Part shown: one piece after another, positions 19,593 through 28,670 of the stretch
How positions within the stretch are numbered: position 1 is the first letter of the stretch
How the letters are laid out: every line of letters begins with the position of its first letter
Origin: Martinezella tropici
GTDB lineage: Bacteria > Pseudomonadota > Alphaproteobacteria > Rhizobiales > Rhizobiaceae
Direction: 5' to 3'
Assembly (NCBI GenBank): GCA_000799755.1
Contig: JUHI01000001.1
Span: 186,001 to 250,000 of the forward strand
Length of the DNA stretch: 64,000 nucleotides
Program-made: the position numbers and the translations under genes
Notes under the pieces: model-generated
The model's database searches: none
Told to the model about the DNA's origin: nothing
Seen by the model: the letters and a program-made list of their open reading frames with translations, nothing else

Positions 19593-19614
19593 CGGAAACA
19601 TTCGAATGTTTCCG
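19593..19614. promoter_or_regulatory. Perfect 22-bp palindrome in the phnM leader
   Basis: The two 11-base arms CGGAAACATTC (19593-19603) and GAATGTTTCCG (19604-19614) are exact reverse complements without a spacer. The element sits 39 bp upstream of the phnM ATG, between it and the Pho-box-like site. It has no T tract, so a repressor or activator operator is more likely than a terminator for the upstream Nudix gene; the cognate protein is unknown. Confidence 0.7.
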
Positions 19615-19641
19615 GCCAGCACGCCCCGGTAAGCTCGATTC

Positions 19642-19659
19642 GTGACACTGTGATGAACG
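19642..19659 (-). promoter_or_regulatory. Candidate Pho box upstream of phnM
   Basis: On the minus strand the site reads CGTTCAT-CACA-GTGTCAC. Against two CTGTCAT heptamers with a 4-bp gap it matches 5 of 7 in each half, with correct spacing. phn genes are classic PhoB targets, which raises the prior; the match itself is only moderate. Confidence 0.4.
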
Positions 19660-19700
19660 GGGAGCAGAGTTTTCGACAAAGCTCCCGCGCCGCTCGACGT

Positions 19701-20294
19701 CTACCGCAAACGCGCGACGTTCAAGACAGCCCATTGCAACAGCATGATCGTCTTGGCGTCATAGATATCGCCCCTTTCGATCATCGCCATGGCCTCCGAA
19801 AGCCGCACCTCCAGCACCTCGATATCCTCATGTTCCTCGGCAAGCCCGCCGCCATCGGCAACCCGATCGGAGGTATCGATCACCGCGACGAAGAAATGGA
19901 TGACTTCGGTCGAGGAGCCGGGCGACGTCAGCGCCTTGAAGAGGAAGCGGACGTCGCGCACGCGAAATCCGGTCTCCTCCATGGCCTCACGGCGAATGGC
20001 CGCTTCCGGGTCGTCGCCGTCAAGCAGGCCGGCGGGCACTTCCAGCATCCAGCCGGGCTCGCCGACAAGCTGGGCCGGCAGACGGAACTGTCGAACGAGC
20101 ACCACCGTTTCATGGCTGGGATCATAGAGCAGAACGCAAGCAGCTGGCGTGCGATGATAGACCTCACGCTTAAGGCGGTGTTTTTCGCCGCGCGAATCCG
20201 TGTAATCGAGGTCGAAGCTGCTGAGCCGCGTCCATTGATCCGCCAGTGTCTTTTCGCCGGCGATTTCGGCTTTCGCCTTTTCGAATTTACTCAT
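19701..20294 (-). CDS. Nudix hydrolase (NudK / ADP-sugar pyrophosphatase-like)
   Basis: The protein has 197 residues. The Nudix box core is REAMEETGF, preceded by LEVPAGLLDGDDPEAAI, and YDAKTIMLLQWA at the C terminus resembles the NudK/GDP-mannose pyrophosphatase group. Family members split nucleoside diphosphate sugars to NMP and sugar phosphate with Mg2+. I chose the ATG at 20294 because it overlaps the stop of the molybdopterin oxidoreductase (ATGA), showing translational coupling; an ATG seven codons upstream is possible but lies inside that gene. Coupling to an oxidoreductase is unusual and suggests a shared role, perhaps cofactor clean-up, but this is inference. Confidence 0.93.
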   Translation of the reverse strand: MSKFEKAKAEIAGEKTLADQWTRLSSFDLDYTDSRGEKHRLKREVYHRTPAACVLLYDPSHETVVLVRQFRLPAQLVGEPGWMLEVPAGLLDGDDPEAAIRREAMEETGFRVRDVRFLFKALTSPGSSTEVIHFFVAVIDTSDRVADGGGLAEEHEDIEVLEVRLSEAMAMIERGDIYDAKTIMLLQWAVLNVARLR

Positions 20295-22414
20295 GCCATA
20301 TCCTTGCGGAGCCATACCTTGTTGTCGTGAACAGCCGCACCGCCATAGGGCGCAACCGGATCAGCGCCGGTGAGCACGTTGATGCCTTCGCCGTCGACAT
20401 GAGCCTTGTTCGGCCAAAGCCCTTCGGCGATCAGGACGCCTTGCTTCACTTCCGTCGTCACGCGGGCATGGAGGCGGATATCGCCTCTCTTGTTGCCGAC
20501 ACACACAAGATCGCCGTGGGCAATCTCGAGCGCCTCTGCGTCGGCCGGATTGACCATCAGCTCAGGACGTCCCTCCTTCTGCCGCGACGTCTTGGTCTCA
20601 GCGAAACTCGAATTCAGGAAGTTGCGCGAGGGCGAGGTCGCGAGCCGGAACGGATGCTCGGGATCGGCCACCTCGATAACATCGACCTGATCCGGAAATT
20701 CCGGCAGCTCGACATGGGGACCGAGCAAGCCGACAGCTGCGGGCGGACGGTTCGGCGCCGGCTGGTTGGCCCAATCGGGGCGGAAGCGGAACTTGCCATC
20801 GGGATGGGCGAAGCCCTTCAGAAAATGCGCATCCTCGAAATCCGGCTGACGATCGAACCACTTGTGTTCGAGGAAATAATCGTAGTCAGGCAGTCCGCTT
20901 CTGGACAGAACACGATCGATCATCTCGCGGGCGGAGAAGCCGAAGCCGGGCCGATCCGCGATACCGAGGCGCTTGGCCAGTTCCTCGATCACAAAGAGAT
21001 TGCTGCGCACCGTCGGCGGCGGATCGACGAGTTTCGGACCGAGAAGAATGTGGTTCTGGCCGCCGGCGCGATAGATGTCGTCATGCTCGACGAACATGGT
21101 GGCGGGGATGACAATATCGGCCATGTCAGCCGTATCGGTCATGAACTGCTCATGCACGGCGACGAAGAGGTCGGAGCGGGCAAAACCGCGCTTCACCAGC
21201 CGCTGTTCCGGCGCGATGTTCATCGGATTGGTGTTCTGGATCAGCATGGCCGTGACCGGACCGCGATGACGAAGCGCAACGGCATCGCCGGTCAAGGCGC
21301 GGCCGATCTGCGACTGGTCGATCATGCGGATATCCATATCCTTCATGGCGCGGCCGGTGAGTTCGCTCGCATCCATGCGGAAGATGTCGCTGTTCGAATG
21401 AAAGGCGCCGCCGCCTTCATATTGCCAGGAGCCGAGGACCGTGGCGATCGACGCCGCCGCATGCATGGCGATCGCGCCGTTGCGCTGGCGGGTGAAGCCA
21501 TAGCCAAGGCGAAAATAGGTCTTCTTCGTCGTCCCCACGAGTCTGGCGAAGGCTTCGATCTCATCGACCGAAAGGCCGGTGATGTCAGCGGCCCATGCCG
21601 GGGTTTTCGACTTCAGGTGCGCTTCGAGGCCAGCGGGATCGTCGGCATATTTGGCCATATAGGCGCGGTCGGCATAGCCATCACGAAAGGCAATATGCAT
21701 GACGGCGCAAGCCAGTGCCGCATCCGTGCCCGGCTTGACGATCAAGGCCATATCGGCCTGCTTCATTGTCGGGTTGTCGTAGATGTCGACGACGACGATC
21801 TTGGCGCCGCGTTCCTTGCGGGACTTCACCGCATGGGTCATGACGTTGACCTGGGTGGCCACGGCATTGGTGCCCCAGATGACGACGCAATCCGTGCGGC
21901 CCATCTCGCGCGGATCGGGACCGCGCAGCACGCCCGTCGCCATGGTGAAACCGGTCCATGCCGGATTGGTGCAGATCGACGAGAAGAAACCGGAATAGCG
22001 CTTGGCATGGCGCAACCGCTCGATGGAATCGCGCTGCACCCAGCCCATCGTGCCGGCATAGAAATAGGGCCAGATCGCCTCGCTGCCGTCCTTGGCTTCG
22101 GCCTTGACGAAGGCTTCGGCAATTTCGTCCAGCGCTGCGTCCCACGAGATTTCCTGCCAGCGCCCCTCGCCCTTGGCACCGGCGCGGCGCAACGGCTTCA
22201 TCAGGCGATCGGGATGGTAGAGCCGCTCGGCATAGCGCGCGACCTTGGCGCAGATGACGCCTGACGTATAGGAATGGTCGTTGGCACCGCGAACCCGGCC
22301 GATCCTGCCATCCTCAGTCAGATCGACCTCCAGCGCGCAGGTGGAGGGACAGTCGTGCGGACAGGCGGTGTGGCCAATGCGCGATTTGGCTTGGATGGGG
22401 GTCGCAATGTTCAT
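20291..22414 (-). CDS. Molybdopterin-dependent oxidoreductase (DMSO reductase family)
   Basis: The protein has 707 residues. An N-terminal [4Fe-4S] cluster site is seen as CPHDCPSTC followed by GVICAKV, and further molybdopterin-guanine-dinucleotide binding segments follow: YFYAGTMGWVQRDS, DCVVIWGTNAVATQ, NTNPMNIAPEQ and a C-terminal LVMVNPADAEAL-type domain. No Tat or other signal is evident, so it is probably cytoplasmic. It lacks adjacent electron-transfer subunits; substrate is unknown. I chose the ATG at 22414 (MNIATP); an ATG 20 codons upstream gives an unlikely extension. Its stop overlaps the Nudix start. MoaD and MoaE, needed for the cofactor, are encoded 6 kb away. Confidence 0.93.
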   Translation of the reverse strand: MNIATPIQAKSRIGHTACPHDCPSTCALEVDLTEDGRIGRVRGANDHSYTSGVICAKVARYAERLYHPDRLMKPLRRAGAKGEGRWQEISWDAALDEIAEAFVKAEAKDGSEAIWPYFYAGTMGWVQRDSIERLRHAKRYSGFFSSICTNPAWTGFTMATGVLRGPDPREMGRTDCVVIWGTNAVATQVNVMTHAVKSRKERGAKIVVVDIYDNPTMKQADMALIVKPGTDAALACAVMHIAFRDGYADRAYMAKYADDPAGLEAHLKSKTPAWAADITGLSVDEIEAFARLVGTTKKTYFRLGYGFTRQRNGAIAMHAAASIATVLGSWQYEGGGAFHSNSDIFRMDASELTGRAMKDMDIRMIDQSQIGRALTGDAVALRHRGPVTAMLIQNTNPMNIAPEQRLVKRGFARSDLFVAVHEQFMTDTADMADIVIPATMFVEHDDIYRAGGQNHILLGPKLVDPPPTVRSNLFVIEELAKRLGIADRPGFGFSAREMIDRVLSRSGLPDYDYFLEHKWFDRQPDFEDAHFLKGFAHPDGKFRFRPDWANQPAPNRPPAAVGLLGPHVELPEFPDQVDVIEVADPEHPFRLATSPSRNFLNSSFAETKTSRQKEGRPELMVNPADAEALEIAHGDLVCVGNKRGDIRLHARVTTEVKQGVLIAEGLWPNKAHVDGEGINVLTGADPVAPYGGAAVHDNKVWLRKDMA

Positions 22415-22495
22415 GAGGTTTGTATATTTCAAGCAGGGACCGGCCACTAGAGACAATCCGGCCCATCTCAACAATTCATGCGGACTTCAACGACG

Positions 22496-23347
22496 ATGAA
22501 CTATCGGCACATCTACCACGCGGGCAATTTTGCCGATGTCTTGAAACACGCTGTTCTCGCGCGCCTCGTTCGCTACATGCAGAACAAGGACAAGGCTTTT
22601 CGCGTTCTCGACACGCATGCCGGCATCGGGCTTTACGATCTTTCATCGGAAGAGGCGCAGAAGACGGGCGAGTGGCGCGAAGGCATCGGCAGAGTGCTGG
22701 AGGCGGACCTCGTGCCGCAGGTGGCCGAGTTGCTGGAGCCCTATCTCACGGCCATCCGCGAGCTGAACCCTGAAGGCGACCTCAGGCTCTATCCCGGCTC
22801 GCCGAAGCTTGCCCGTATGCTCTTCCGCCCGCAGGACCGGCTTTCGGCGATGGAGCTGCATCCCGACGATTTCCAGCGTCTTCACCGGCTGTTCGAGGGC
22901 GATCATCATGCCCGCATCACCGAACTGGACGGCTGGCTGGCACTCGGCGCGCATCTGCCGCCGAAGGAAAAGCGCGGCATCGTGCTCGTCGATCCGCCCT
23001 TCGAAGGGGAAGGCGAATATGAGCGGCTGGTCGATGGGTTAGCAAAGGCCTGGCGACGCTTCCCCGGCGGCACCTATTGCCTCTGGTATCCGATCAAGAA
23101 GGATGCGCCGATCAAGCCGTTTCACGAGGCCTTGCAGGCGCTCGAAATTCCGAAGATGCTCTGCGCCGAGCTCAGCGTCAAAAGCGACCGCGGCTTTACC
23201 GGACTAACCGGCTCCGGTCTCATCATCGTCAACCCGCCCTTCACGCTGAAGGACGAACTGCATGCGCTACTGCCTGCCCTGAAGGACATGCTGGCGCAAG
23301 ACCGCTTCGCCTCGCAGCGCGCCTTCTGGCTGCGCGGCGAACACTGA
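22496..23347 (+). CDS. rlmJ: 23S rRNA (adenine(2030)-N6)-methyltransferase RlmJ
   Basis: This 283-residue SAM-dependent methyltransferase modifies A2030 (E. coli numbering) of 23S rRNA. The N terminus MNYRHIYHAGNFADVLKHAVL is diagnostic of the family, as are the SAM-binding DTHAGIGLYDL and the catalytic DPPFEGEGEYERL. I chose the ATG at 22496; one six codons upstream is possible. It is divergent from the molybdopterin oxidoreductase and 28 bp before the GST gene. Confidence 0.96.
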   Translation: MNYRHIYHAGNFADVLKHAVLARLVRYMQNKDKAFRVLDTHAGIGLYDLSSEEAQKTGEWREGIGRVLEADLVPQVAELLEPYLTAIRELNPEGDLRLYPGSPKLARMLFRPQDRLSAMELHPDDFQRLHRLFEGDHHARITELDGWLALGAHLPPKEKRGIVLVDPPFEGEGEYERLVDGLAKAWRRFPGGTYCLWYPIKKDAPIKPFHEALQALEIPKMLCAELSVKSDRGFTGLTGSGLIIVNPPFTLKDELHALLPALKDMLAQDRFASQRAFWLRGEH

Positions 23348-23375
23348 GTTTCCTTCATATCTGACAGGTGATTTC

Positions 23376-23969
23376 ATGAGACTTCTCTGCTCGCCCACCT
23401 CCCCCTTCTCCAGCAAGGTGCGTATGGCGGCACGCCATCTCGGCATCAAGCTCGAGGAAATCCACGTCGATACGAATGCCGGACCAGCGCTTCTCGTCGA
23501 CAACAATCCGCTCGGCAAGATCCCGACATTGTTGACCGGTGACGGCGAGGCAATTTTCGACAGCCGCGCGATCATGCACTATTTCGACCGGCAGAAAGGC
23601 GGGCTCTATCCCTCGAAGAAGAGCAAGCGCACGGAAATCGAGGTGCTCGAAGCGCTGATCGACGGTACCAACGAGTGCCTCCTGTCGATCGTCTACGAAC
23701 GCCGCTTTCGCGAAATGGAAAAGCAGCATCAGCCGTGGATCGATCGTCAGTGGGCGAAAGCAAAACGCGCCCTCATCCATCTCGATGCGGAAACGCCGAA
23801 GATCGGCAAGAAGCTACATGCCGGCCACTTCGCGCTTGCCGCGCTTATCGGCTACCTGCAGCTGCGCTTCGAAGGACAATGGGAGGCCGATCATGTCGGG
23901 TTGATCGACTGGGCCCGCAAGTTCGAGAAGCATTTCCCCGACTATCCGGCGATGAAGCCGCATAGCTGA
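23376..23969 (+). CDS. Glutathione S-transferase family protein
   Basis: The protein has 197 residues. The N-terminal thioredoxin-like half is MRLLCSPTSPFSSKVRMAARHLG with the glutathione-binding NPLGKIPTLLTGDG and FDSRAIMHYF segments. The C-terminal helical half ends RKFEKHFPDYPAMKPH, as in many soluble GSTs. Cys5 and the following Ser/Pro region may provide the active residue. Function may be detoxification or a redox or stress role. It follows rlmJ closely and ends before a strong bidirectional terminator. Confidence 0.93.
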   Translation: MRLLCSPTSPFSSKVRMAARHLGIKLEEIHVDTNAGPALLVDNNPLGKIPTLLTGDGEAIFDSRAIMHYFDRQKGGLYPSKKSKRTEIEVLEALIDGTNECLLSIVYERRFREMEKQHQPWIDRQWAKAKRALIHLDAETPKIGKKLHAGHFALAALIGYLQLRFEGQWEADHVGLIDWARKFEKHFPDYPAMKPHS

Positions 23970-24020
23970 TTTCCCCGGATCAGGCTAAGCCTGAAATCAG
24001 GAGCCGATATCATGACAACA

Positions 24021-24051
24021 AAAAAGCCGGGGTCGAAAACCCCGGCTTTTT
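24021..24051. terminator. Bidirectional terminator between GST and porin genes
   Basis: A 13-bp stem (AAAAAGCCGGGGT at 24021-24033 with ACCCCGGCTTTTT at 24039-24051) with a 5-base CGAAA loop has A residues before and T residues after it. It serves both convergent genes. Confidence 0.95.
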
Positions 24052-24075
24052 CTTCAGGCTAACGCCCTCGAATGA

Positions 24076-24708
24076 TCAGAACTTGACGCCGATACCGACC
24101 TTGACGCTCTGCTCGTCGTAACCGCGCGAGAAGCTGCCGGAGTCAAGGTTGAAGTGTTCCTTGCCGTAGTCCGTGTAGCGGTATTCGAGACGGGCGGTGA
24201 TGTTGTTGGTGATGAAGGTTTCAGCACCTGCACCGACCGTGTAACCAACAGCCGTCTTGCTGTCAGACGAGGTGTCGTCGGAGAGCTTGTTCTGGCCGAT
24301 TGCCAGACCGGCCGTGCCGTACAGCATGAACGGGTTGAAGTCGTAACCGATACGGCCGCGAACCGAGCCGTTGACGCCGTTCTTGGCGGTCAGGCCGTTG
24401 CGGGTGCTGTCAGCGCCGGAGTAGCCGAGGTCAGCTTCAACGCCGTATACGATCTGGCCCTGCTGCCAGTTGTAGCCGGTGAAAGCCTGACCGCCCCAGG
24501 CGTAAGCGTCGCCGTTGCGGTTGAAGTGGCCAGCATTCCAGTCGCCAGCGCCACCGATGTAGAAGCCGGACCAGTTGTTGACGGCCGGAGGAGCTTCCTG
24601 AGCGACAGGCGGCTGCGGGATCTGCTCGACAGCATCAGCAGCATGAGCTGCGGTGTAGCCGCCGAGGGCAAGAGCGGAGACCATGAGGGTCGTGACGAGA
24701 GTACGCAT
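24076..24708 (-). CDS. Outer membrane beta-barrel protein of the RopB/Omp25 family
   Basis: The protein has 210 residues. A signal peptide (MRTLVTTLMVSALALGGYTAAHA, cleavage before ADAVEQ) leads to a Pro-rich linker and then NWSGFYIGGAGDWN, the start of an eight-stranded OmpA-like barrel. The alternating strands end in VKVGIGVKF with a C-terminal Phe, the BAM recognition signal. Rhizobial RopB and Brucella Omp25 have this layout and stabilise the outer membrane. An AGGAG ribosome-binding site precedes the ATG. The long AT-rich upstream region suggests a strong, regulated promoter. Confidence 0.92.
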   Translation of the reverse strand: MRTLVTTLMVSALALGGYTAAHAADAVEQIPQPPVAQEAPPAVNNWSGFYIGGAGDWNAGHFNRNGDAYAWGGQAFTGYNWQQGQIVYGVEADLGYSGADSTRNGLTAKNGVNGSVRGRIGYDFNPFMLYGTAGLAIGQNKLSDDTSSDSKTAVGYTVGAGAETFITNNITARLEYRYTDYGKEHFNLDSGSFSRGYDEQSVKVGIGVKF

Positions 24709-25071
24709 ACTTTTCTCCTTTCAATCCCGTGTGCCTCGCTTACTGTCCTTGACTTCGAAGCGCCACGAGTAATTAAAAATATCCCTCCCGGATCGAGGTT
24801 GAAATTGGAATGCAAATGAGGAATTGGAAGAGCCAAAATATGATATCATTGTGGCACAGACATGGCTGAATTTCGATGTTGCTTCACCGCAACAGATGAA
24901 TTGTTAACCATAACCAATGGTTAAAGCGTGTATACTTATTTTAATCTAACTATAACTCAAGTTTTACACAAGAAACCTCACGCGACATCATTTAATCATC
25001 CATCTTCCCATATGGTGTATCGACGCCCTATATGAGCGTCGGTTGGGTAACGACGAGCAAAAGGCGATCTC
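24709..25071. promoter_or_regulatory. 363-bp AT-rich divergent regulatory region (porin / SDR-uvrC)
   Basis: No gene is visible here. On the minus strand a possible porin promoter has -35 TTCAAC (24798-24803), a 16-bp gap and -10 TATTTT (24776-24781). An inverted pair TTAACCA (24904-24910) / TGGTTAA (24918-24924) lies near the middle and contains two TTAACCAT-type CtrA half-sites. AT content is clearly higher than in surrounding genes. The promoter assignment is tentative. Confidence 0.5.
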
Positions 25072-25839
25072 TTGAGCCAGGAAAAACTACGCACGGCACT
25101 AATAACGGGCGCCTCCAAAAGAATAGGTCAGGCAATCGCCGAGGATTTGTCGGCTAATGGCTTCGCGGTGGCGTTGCACGCCAATCAGTCGCTGCCCGAA
25201 GCGATGGAAATTGCGGCAAAACTGCGGCAAATGGGTCGGAAGGCCATTGCGATCAAGGCGGACCTGCAGAATTTGGGCGAGACATCAACCCTTGTCGAAA
25301 GGGTAACGGCCGAGCTCGGCCCGCTCGATCTTTTGGTCAACAACGCCTCCGCTTTCCTCGGCGATTCCGCCGACCGCTTCGACGCCGGGGCCTTCGAGGC
25401 GCATTTCGCAATCCACGTGCGGGCACCGTCGATTCTCGCGGCTGATTTTGTCCGGCAGCTTCCCGAGCCGCATCCGGGTCTGATCATCAATATCGTCGAC
25501 CAGCGCGTATGGGCGCTCAATCCGCGCTTCTATTCCTATACGCTGTCGAAGGCAGCCCTTTGGACCGCGACGCAGACGATGGCACAGAGCTTTGCACCGC
25601 GCATCCGCGTCAATGCGATCGGGCCCGGCCCGACGGTGCGCAGCGTGCGACAGACCGAAGAGGACTTTCAAGCGCAGATCGACGGCCTCATATTAAAGGC
25701 GGCGCCAGGGCTCGAGGAATTCGGCCGGACCATCCGCTTTCTTTTTGACACGCCCTCGATCACGGGCCAAATGATAGCGCTCGATGGCGGCCAGCACCTT
25801 GCCTGGGAGACGCCAGATGTGTCGGAGAGTGCGGAATGA
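25072..25839 (+). CDS. Short-chain dehydrogenase resembling pteridine reductases (FolM/PTR1-like)
   Basis: The protein has 255 residues. The NADP-binding motif is TGASKRIG (13-20) and the NNAS motif lies at 90-93. The catalytic Tyr156 and Lys160 form YTLSK. The usual SDR serine is absent; at its place is Asp143 (VDQR), 13 residues before the tyrosine, the same Asp-Tyr-Lys arrangement as in pteridine reductase 1. It may reduce dihydromonapterin or dihydrofolate. No ATG start fits; TTG at 25072 gives a normal N terminus. The stop overlaps the uvrC start (ATGA), so the genes are translationally coupled. Confidence 0.9.
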   Translation: MSQEKLRTALITGASKRIGQAIAEDLSANGFAVALHANQSLPEAMEIAAKLRQMGRKAIAIKADLQNLGETSTLVERVTAELGPLDLLVNNASAFLGDSADRFDAGAFEAHFAIHVRAPSILAADFVRQLPEPHPGLIINIVDQRVWALNPRFYSYTLSKAALWTATQTMAQSFAPRIRVNAIGPGPTVRSVRQTEEDFQAQIDGLILKAAPGLEEFGRTIRFLFDTPSITGQMIALDGGQHLAWETPDVSESAE

Positions 25840-27875
25840 ATGGAAGAAAGCTGCCTGACGGCGGCGTTCTCTACGACGAATCAGAAGATACCGACGACGA
25901 CATCGAGGTGGAGAGCGATGCCGCCGCCAGCCCCGCCGCGTCCATCGACTGGAACGAAGGCGGCAAGAACGAGACCGGGCTTCGCGGCGCGGAGCTGATT
26001 GCGGAGTTCGTCAAGCGCCTGCCCAACAATCCCGGCGTCTACCGCATGTTCAACGAGGCCGGCGACGTGCTTTACGTCGGCAAGGCGCGGAATCTCAAGA
26101 AGCGCGTCTCCAACTATGCGTTGGGCAAGGTGCATTCCAACCGCATTGCCCGCATGGTGCGCGAAACCGCGAACATGGAATTCGTCACCACGCGCACGGA
26201 AACCGAAGCGCTGCTGCTGGAAGCGAATCTCATCAAGCGCTTGCGCCCGCGCTTTAACGTTCTGCTGCGCGACGACAAATCCTTCCCCTATATCCTGATC
26301 ACGGGCAATCATCGCGCGCCGGCGATCTTCAAGCATCGCGGCGCCCGTGCCCGCAAGGGCGACTATTTTGGGCCCTTCGCTTCTGCCGGCGCCGTCGGCC
26401 GCACCATCAACTCGTTGCAGCGCGCCTTCCTCATCCGCACCTGCACCGACAGCGTCTTCGAGACGCGCACCCGCCCCTGCCTGCTCTACCAGATCAAGCG
26501 ATGTTCCGGGCCCTGCACGCATGAGATCAGCGATGCAGGCTACGGAGAGCTGGTGCAGGAAGCGAAGGACTTTCTTTCGGGCAAGAGCCAGAACGTTAAG
26601 GCGCATATGGCCGAGGCGATGAATGCCGCTGCCGAGGATTTGGATTTCGAGCGCGCCGCGATTTTCCGCGATCGCCTGGCCGCACTTTCGCACGTCCAGA
26701 GCCATCAGGGCATCAACCCGGCCGGCGTCGAGGAGGCCGATGTCTTCGCCATCCATCACGAGGGCGGCATTTCCTGCATCCAGGTCTTCTTCTTCCGTAC
26801 GGGCCAGAACTGGGGCAACCGCGCCTATTTCCCGAAGGCCGATCCTTCGCTCTCGGGCGCGGAAGTGCTGAACGCTTTCCTGGCGCAGTTCTATGACGAC
26901 AAACCCGTGCCGCGGCAGATCCTGCTGTCGGAGACGGTCGAGGAAATCGATCTGCTGGCGGCGGCGCTGAGTGAAAAAGCCGGCCACAAGGTCGCAATCC
27001 TCGTGCCGCAGCGCGGCGAGAAGCGCGATCTGGTCGAGCATGTCATCGCCAATGCCCGCGAGGCGCATGGCCGCAAGCTGGCGGAGACCGCCTCGCAATC
27101 GCGGCTGCTTGAAGGCTTCAAGGAAACCTTCAAGCTTCCCTATGTGCCTCAGCGCATCGAGATCTACGACAACTCCCACATCATGGGCACGAACGCCGTC
27201 GGCGGCATGGTAGTGGCCGGGCCGGAAGGCTTCGTCAAAGGCCAGTACCGCAAGTTCAACATCAAATCGACCGACATCACGCCGGGCGACGACTTTGGCA
27301 TGATGCGGGAGGTCATGACCCGCCGCTTCTCCCGGCTGCTCAAGGAAGAAGGCAAGCCCGACCGTAGTGTTTCGGCCGATGCGACCGTCGATGCCGCCGA
27401 TCGCCCCTTCCCTGCCTGGCCCGACATCATCCTCATCGATGGCGGCCAAGGGCAGATGACCGCTGTGCGCGCCATTCTCGAGGAGCTCGGGATCACCGAC
27501 AGCGTGATTGCCATCGGCGTCGCCAAGGGTGTCGACCGCGAGGCCGGGCGCGAGCGCTTCTTCGCCCCATCGCGTGAAAGCTTCTCGCTGCCGCCCCGCG
27601 ATCCCGTGCTCTACTTCATCCAGCGCATGCGCGACGAGGCGCACCGTTTCGCCATCGGCTCGCACCGTGCGAGGCGCAAGAAGGAGATGGTGAAAAACCC
27701 GCTGGACGAGATCGGCGGCATCGGCCCGTCACGCAAACGGGCGCTGCTGCAGCATTTCGGCACCGCGAAAGCCGTGTCGCGCGCCGCGCTCTCGGATCTG
27801 ATGGCGGTGGAAGGCATTTCCGAGGCCGTTGCCCGACAGGTCTACAATCATTTTCACGAGGACGCCGCGAAATAG
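25836..27875 (+). CDS. uvrC: Excinuclease ABC subunit C
   Basis: This 679-residue nuclease makes both incisions in nucleotide excision repair with UvrAB. The GIY-YIG domain begins [28 protein letters not shown] (from about residue 67), the UVR domain includes [20 protein letters not shown], the RNase H-like half has [19 protein letters not shown] and LIDGGQGQM, and a C-terminal helix-hairpin-helix domain ends [14 protein letters not shown]. The first 60 or so residues form a very acidic Asp/Glu-rich extension, absent from E. coli UvrC but seen in some rhizobial homologues. It is coupled to the upstream SDR gene. Confidence 0.97.
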   Translation: MNGRKLPDGGVLYDESEDTDDDIEVESDAAASPAASIDWNEGGKNETGLRGAELIAEFVKRLPNNPGVYRMFNEAGDVLYVGKARNLKKRVSNYALGKVHSNRIARMVRETANMEFVTTRTETEALLLEANLIKRLRPRFNVLLRDDKSFPYILITGNHRAPAIFKHRGARARKGDYFGPFASAGAVGRTINSLQRAFLIRTCTDSVFETRTRPCLLYQIKRCSGPCTHEISDAGYGELVQEAKDFLSGKSQNVKAHMAEAMNAAAEDLDFERAAIFRDRLAALSHVQSHQGINPAGVEEADVFAIHHEGGISCIQVFFFRTGQNWGNRAYFPKADPSLSGAEVLNAFLAQFYDDKPVPRQILLSETVEEIDLLAAALSEKAGHKVAILVPQRGEKRDLVEHVIANAREAHGRKLAETASQSRLLEGFKETFKLPYVPQRIEIYDNSHIMGTNAVGGMVVAGPEGFVKGQYRKFNIKSTDITPGDDFGMMREVMTRRFSRLLKEEGKPDRSVSADATVDAADRPFPAWPDIILIDGGQGQMTAVRAILEELGITDSVIAIGVAKGVDREAGRERFFAPSRESFSLPPRDPVLYFIQRMRDEAHRFAIGSHRARRKKEMVKNPLDEIGGIGPSRKRALLQHFGTAKAVSRAALSDLMAVEGISEAVARQVYNHFHEDAAK

Positions 27876-28082
27876 GAAAAGCTGGTCGCAAATTCCACGC
27901 AATAGCGGTGAAAAAACAGAAACAATATTGACGACAAACTGACCAAACCATCATCTAAGGTGTGACCACCAAAAAGTGCGGAGCGGTTTTTGGAATCACA
28001 TTCAATCACGCGACCAAAGCGGGATAGGAAATAACAGAACCTTATCCGGCTTGGTCGAGACAAACGAGACGAAACGATTTCC

Positions 28083-28670
28083 ATGGCTTCGCGCGCTTAC
28101 AGCATTCCCAATCTGCTCACCTATGGCCGCATTCTCTGCGTACCCCTGATCGTTCTCTGCTTCTTCATCGAAGGCAAATTGGAAGGTTCCGATTTCGCGC
28201 GATGGGTCGCGCTCTGGATCTTCGTCGTCGCTTCGCTCACCGACTTCCTCGACGGCTATCTCGCGCGCATCTGGAACCAGACCTCGAATATCGGCCGCAT
28301 GCTCGATCCGATCGCCGACAAGCTGCTGGTCTCCGCGATCCTGCTTCTGGTCGCAGCCGACGGCACTATTGCCGGCTGGTCGCTCTGGGCTGCCATCATC
28401 ATCCTCTGCCGCGAGATTCTCGTCTCCGGCCTGCGCGAATATCTGGCGGCGCTGAAGGTCAGTGTTCCCGTAACGCGCATCGCCAAATGGAAGACGACCG
28501 CCCAGCTCGTGGCCATCGCCTTCCTGCTGGCTGGGCCGGCGGGCGACAAGGTGCTACCCTACACCACCGAAATCGGCATCGGCCTGCTCTGGATCGCGGC
28601 ACTTTTGACCATCTACACCGGCTACGATTACTTCCGGGCCGGTCTGAAACATGTCGTGGATGAAGAATGA
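28083..28670 (+). CDS. pgsA: CDP-diacylglycerol-glycerol-3-phosphate 3-phosphatidyltransferase
   Basis: This 195-residue inner-membrane enzyme makes phosphatidylglycerophosphate, the precursor of phosphatidylglycerol and cardiolipin. The CDP-alcohol phosphotransferase signature is complete: DGYLARIWNQTSNIGRMLDPIAD, i.e. DGxxAR-x8-GxxxDxxxD. The N terminus (SIPNLLTYGRILCVPLIVLCFF) is the normal one, and four to five further hydrophobic segments follow. The stop overlaps the moaD start, giving the uvrC-pgsA-moaD-moaE order common in rhizobia; the 207-bp gap before it may hold its own promoter. Confidence 0.97.
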   Translation: MASRAYSIPNLLTYGRILCVPLIVLCFFIEGKLEGSDFARWVALWIFVVASLTDFLDGYLARIWNQTSNIGRMLDPIADKLLVSAILLLVAADGTIAGWSLWAAIIILCREILVSGLREYLAALKVSVPVTRIAKWKTTAQLVAIAFLLAGPAGDKVLPYTTEIGIGLLWIAALLTIYTGYDYFRAGLKHVVDEE

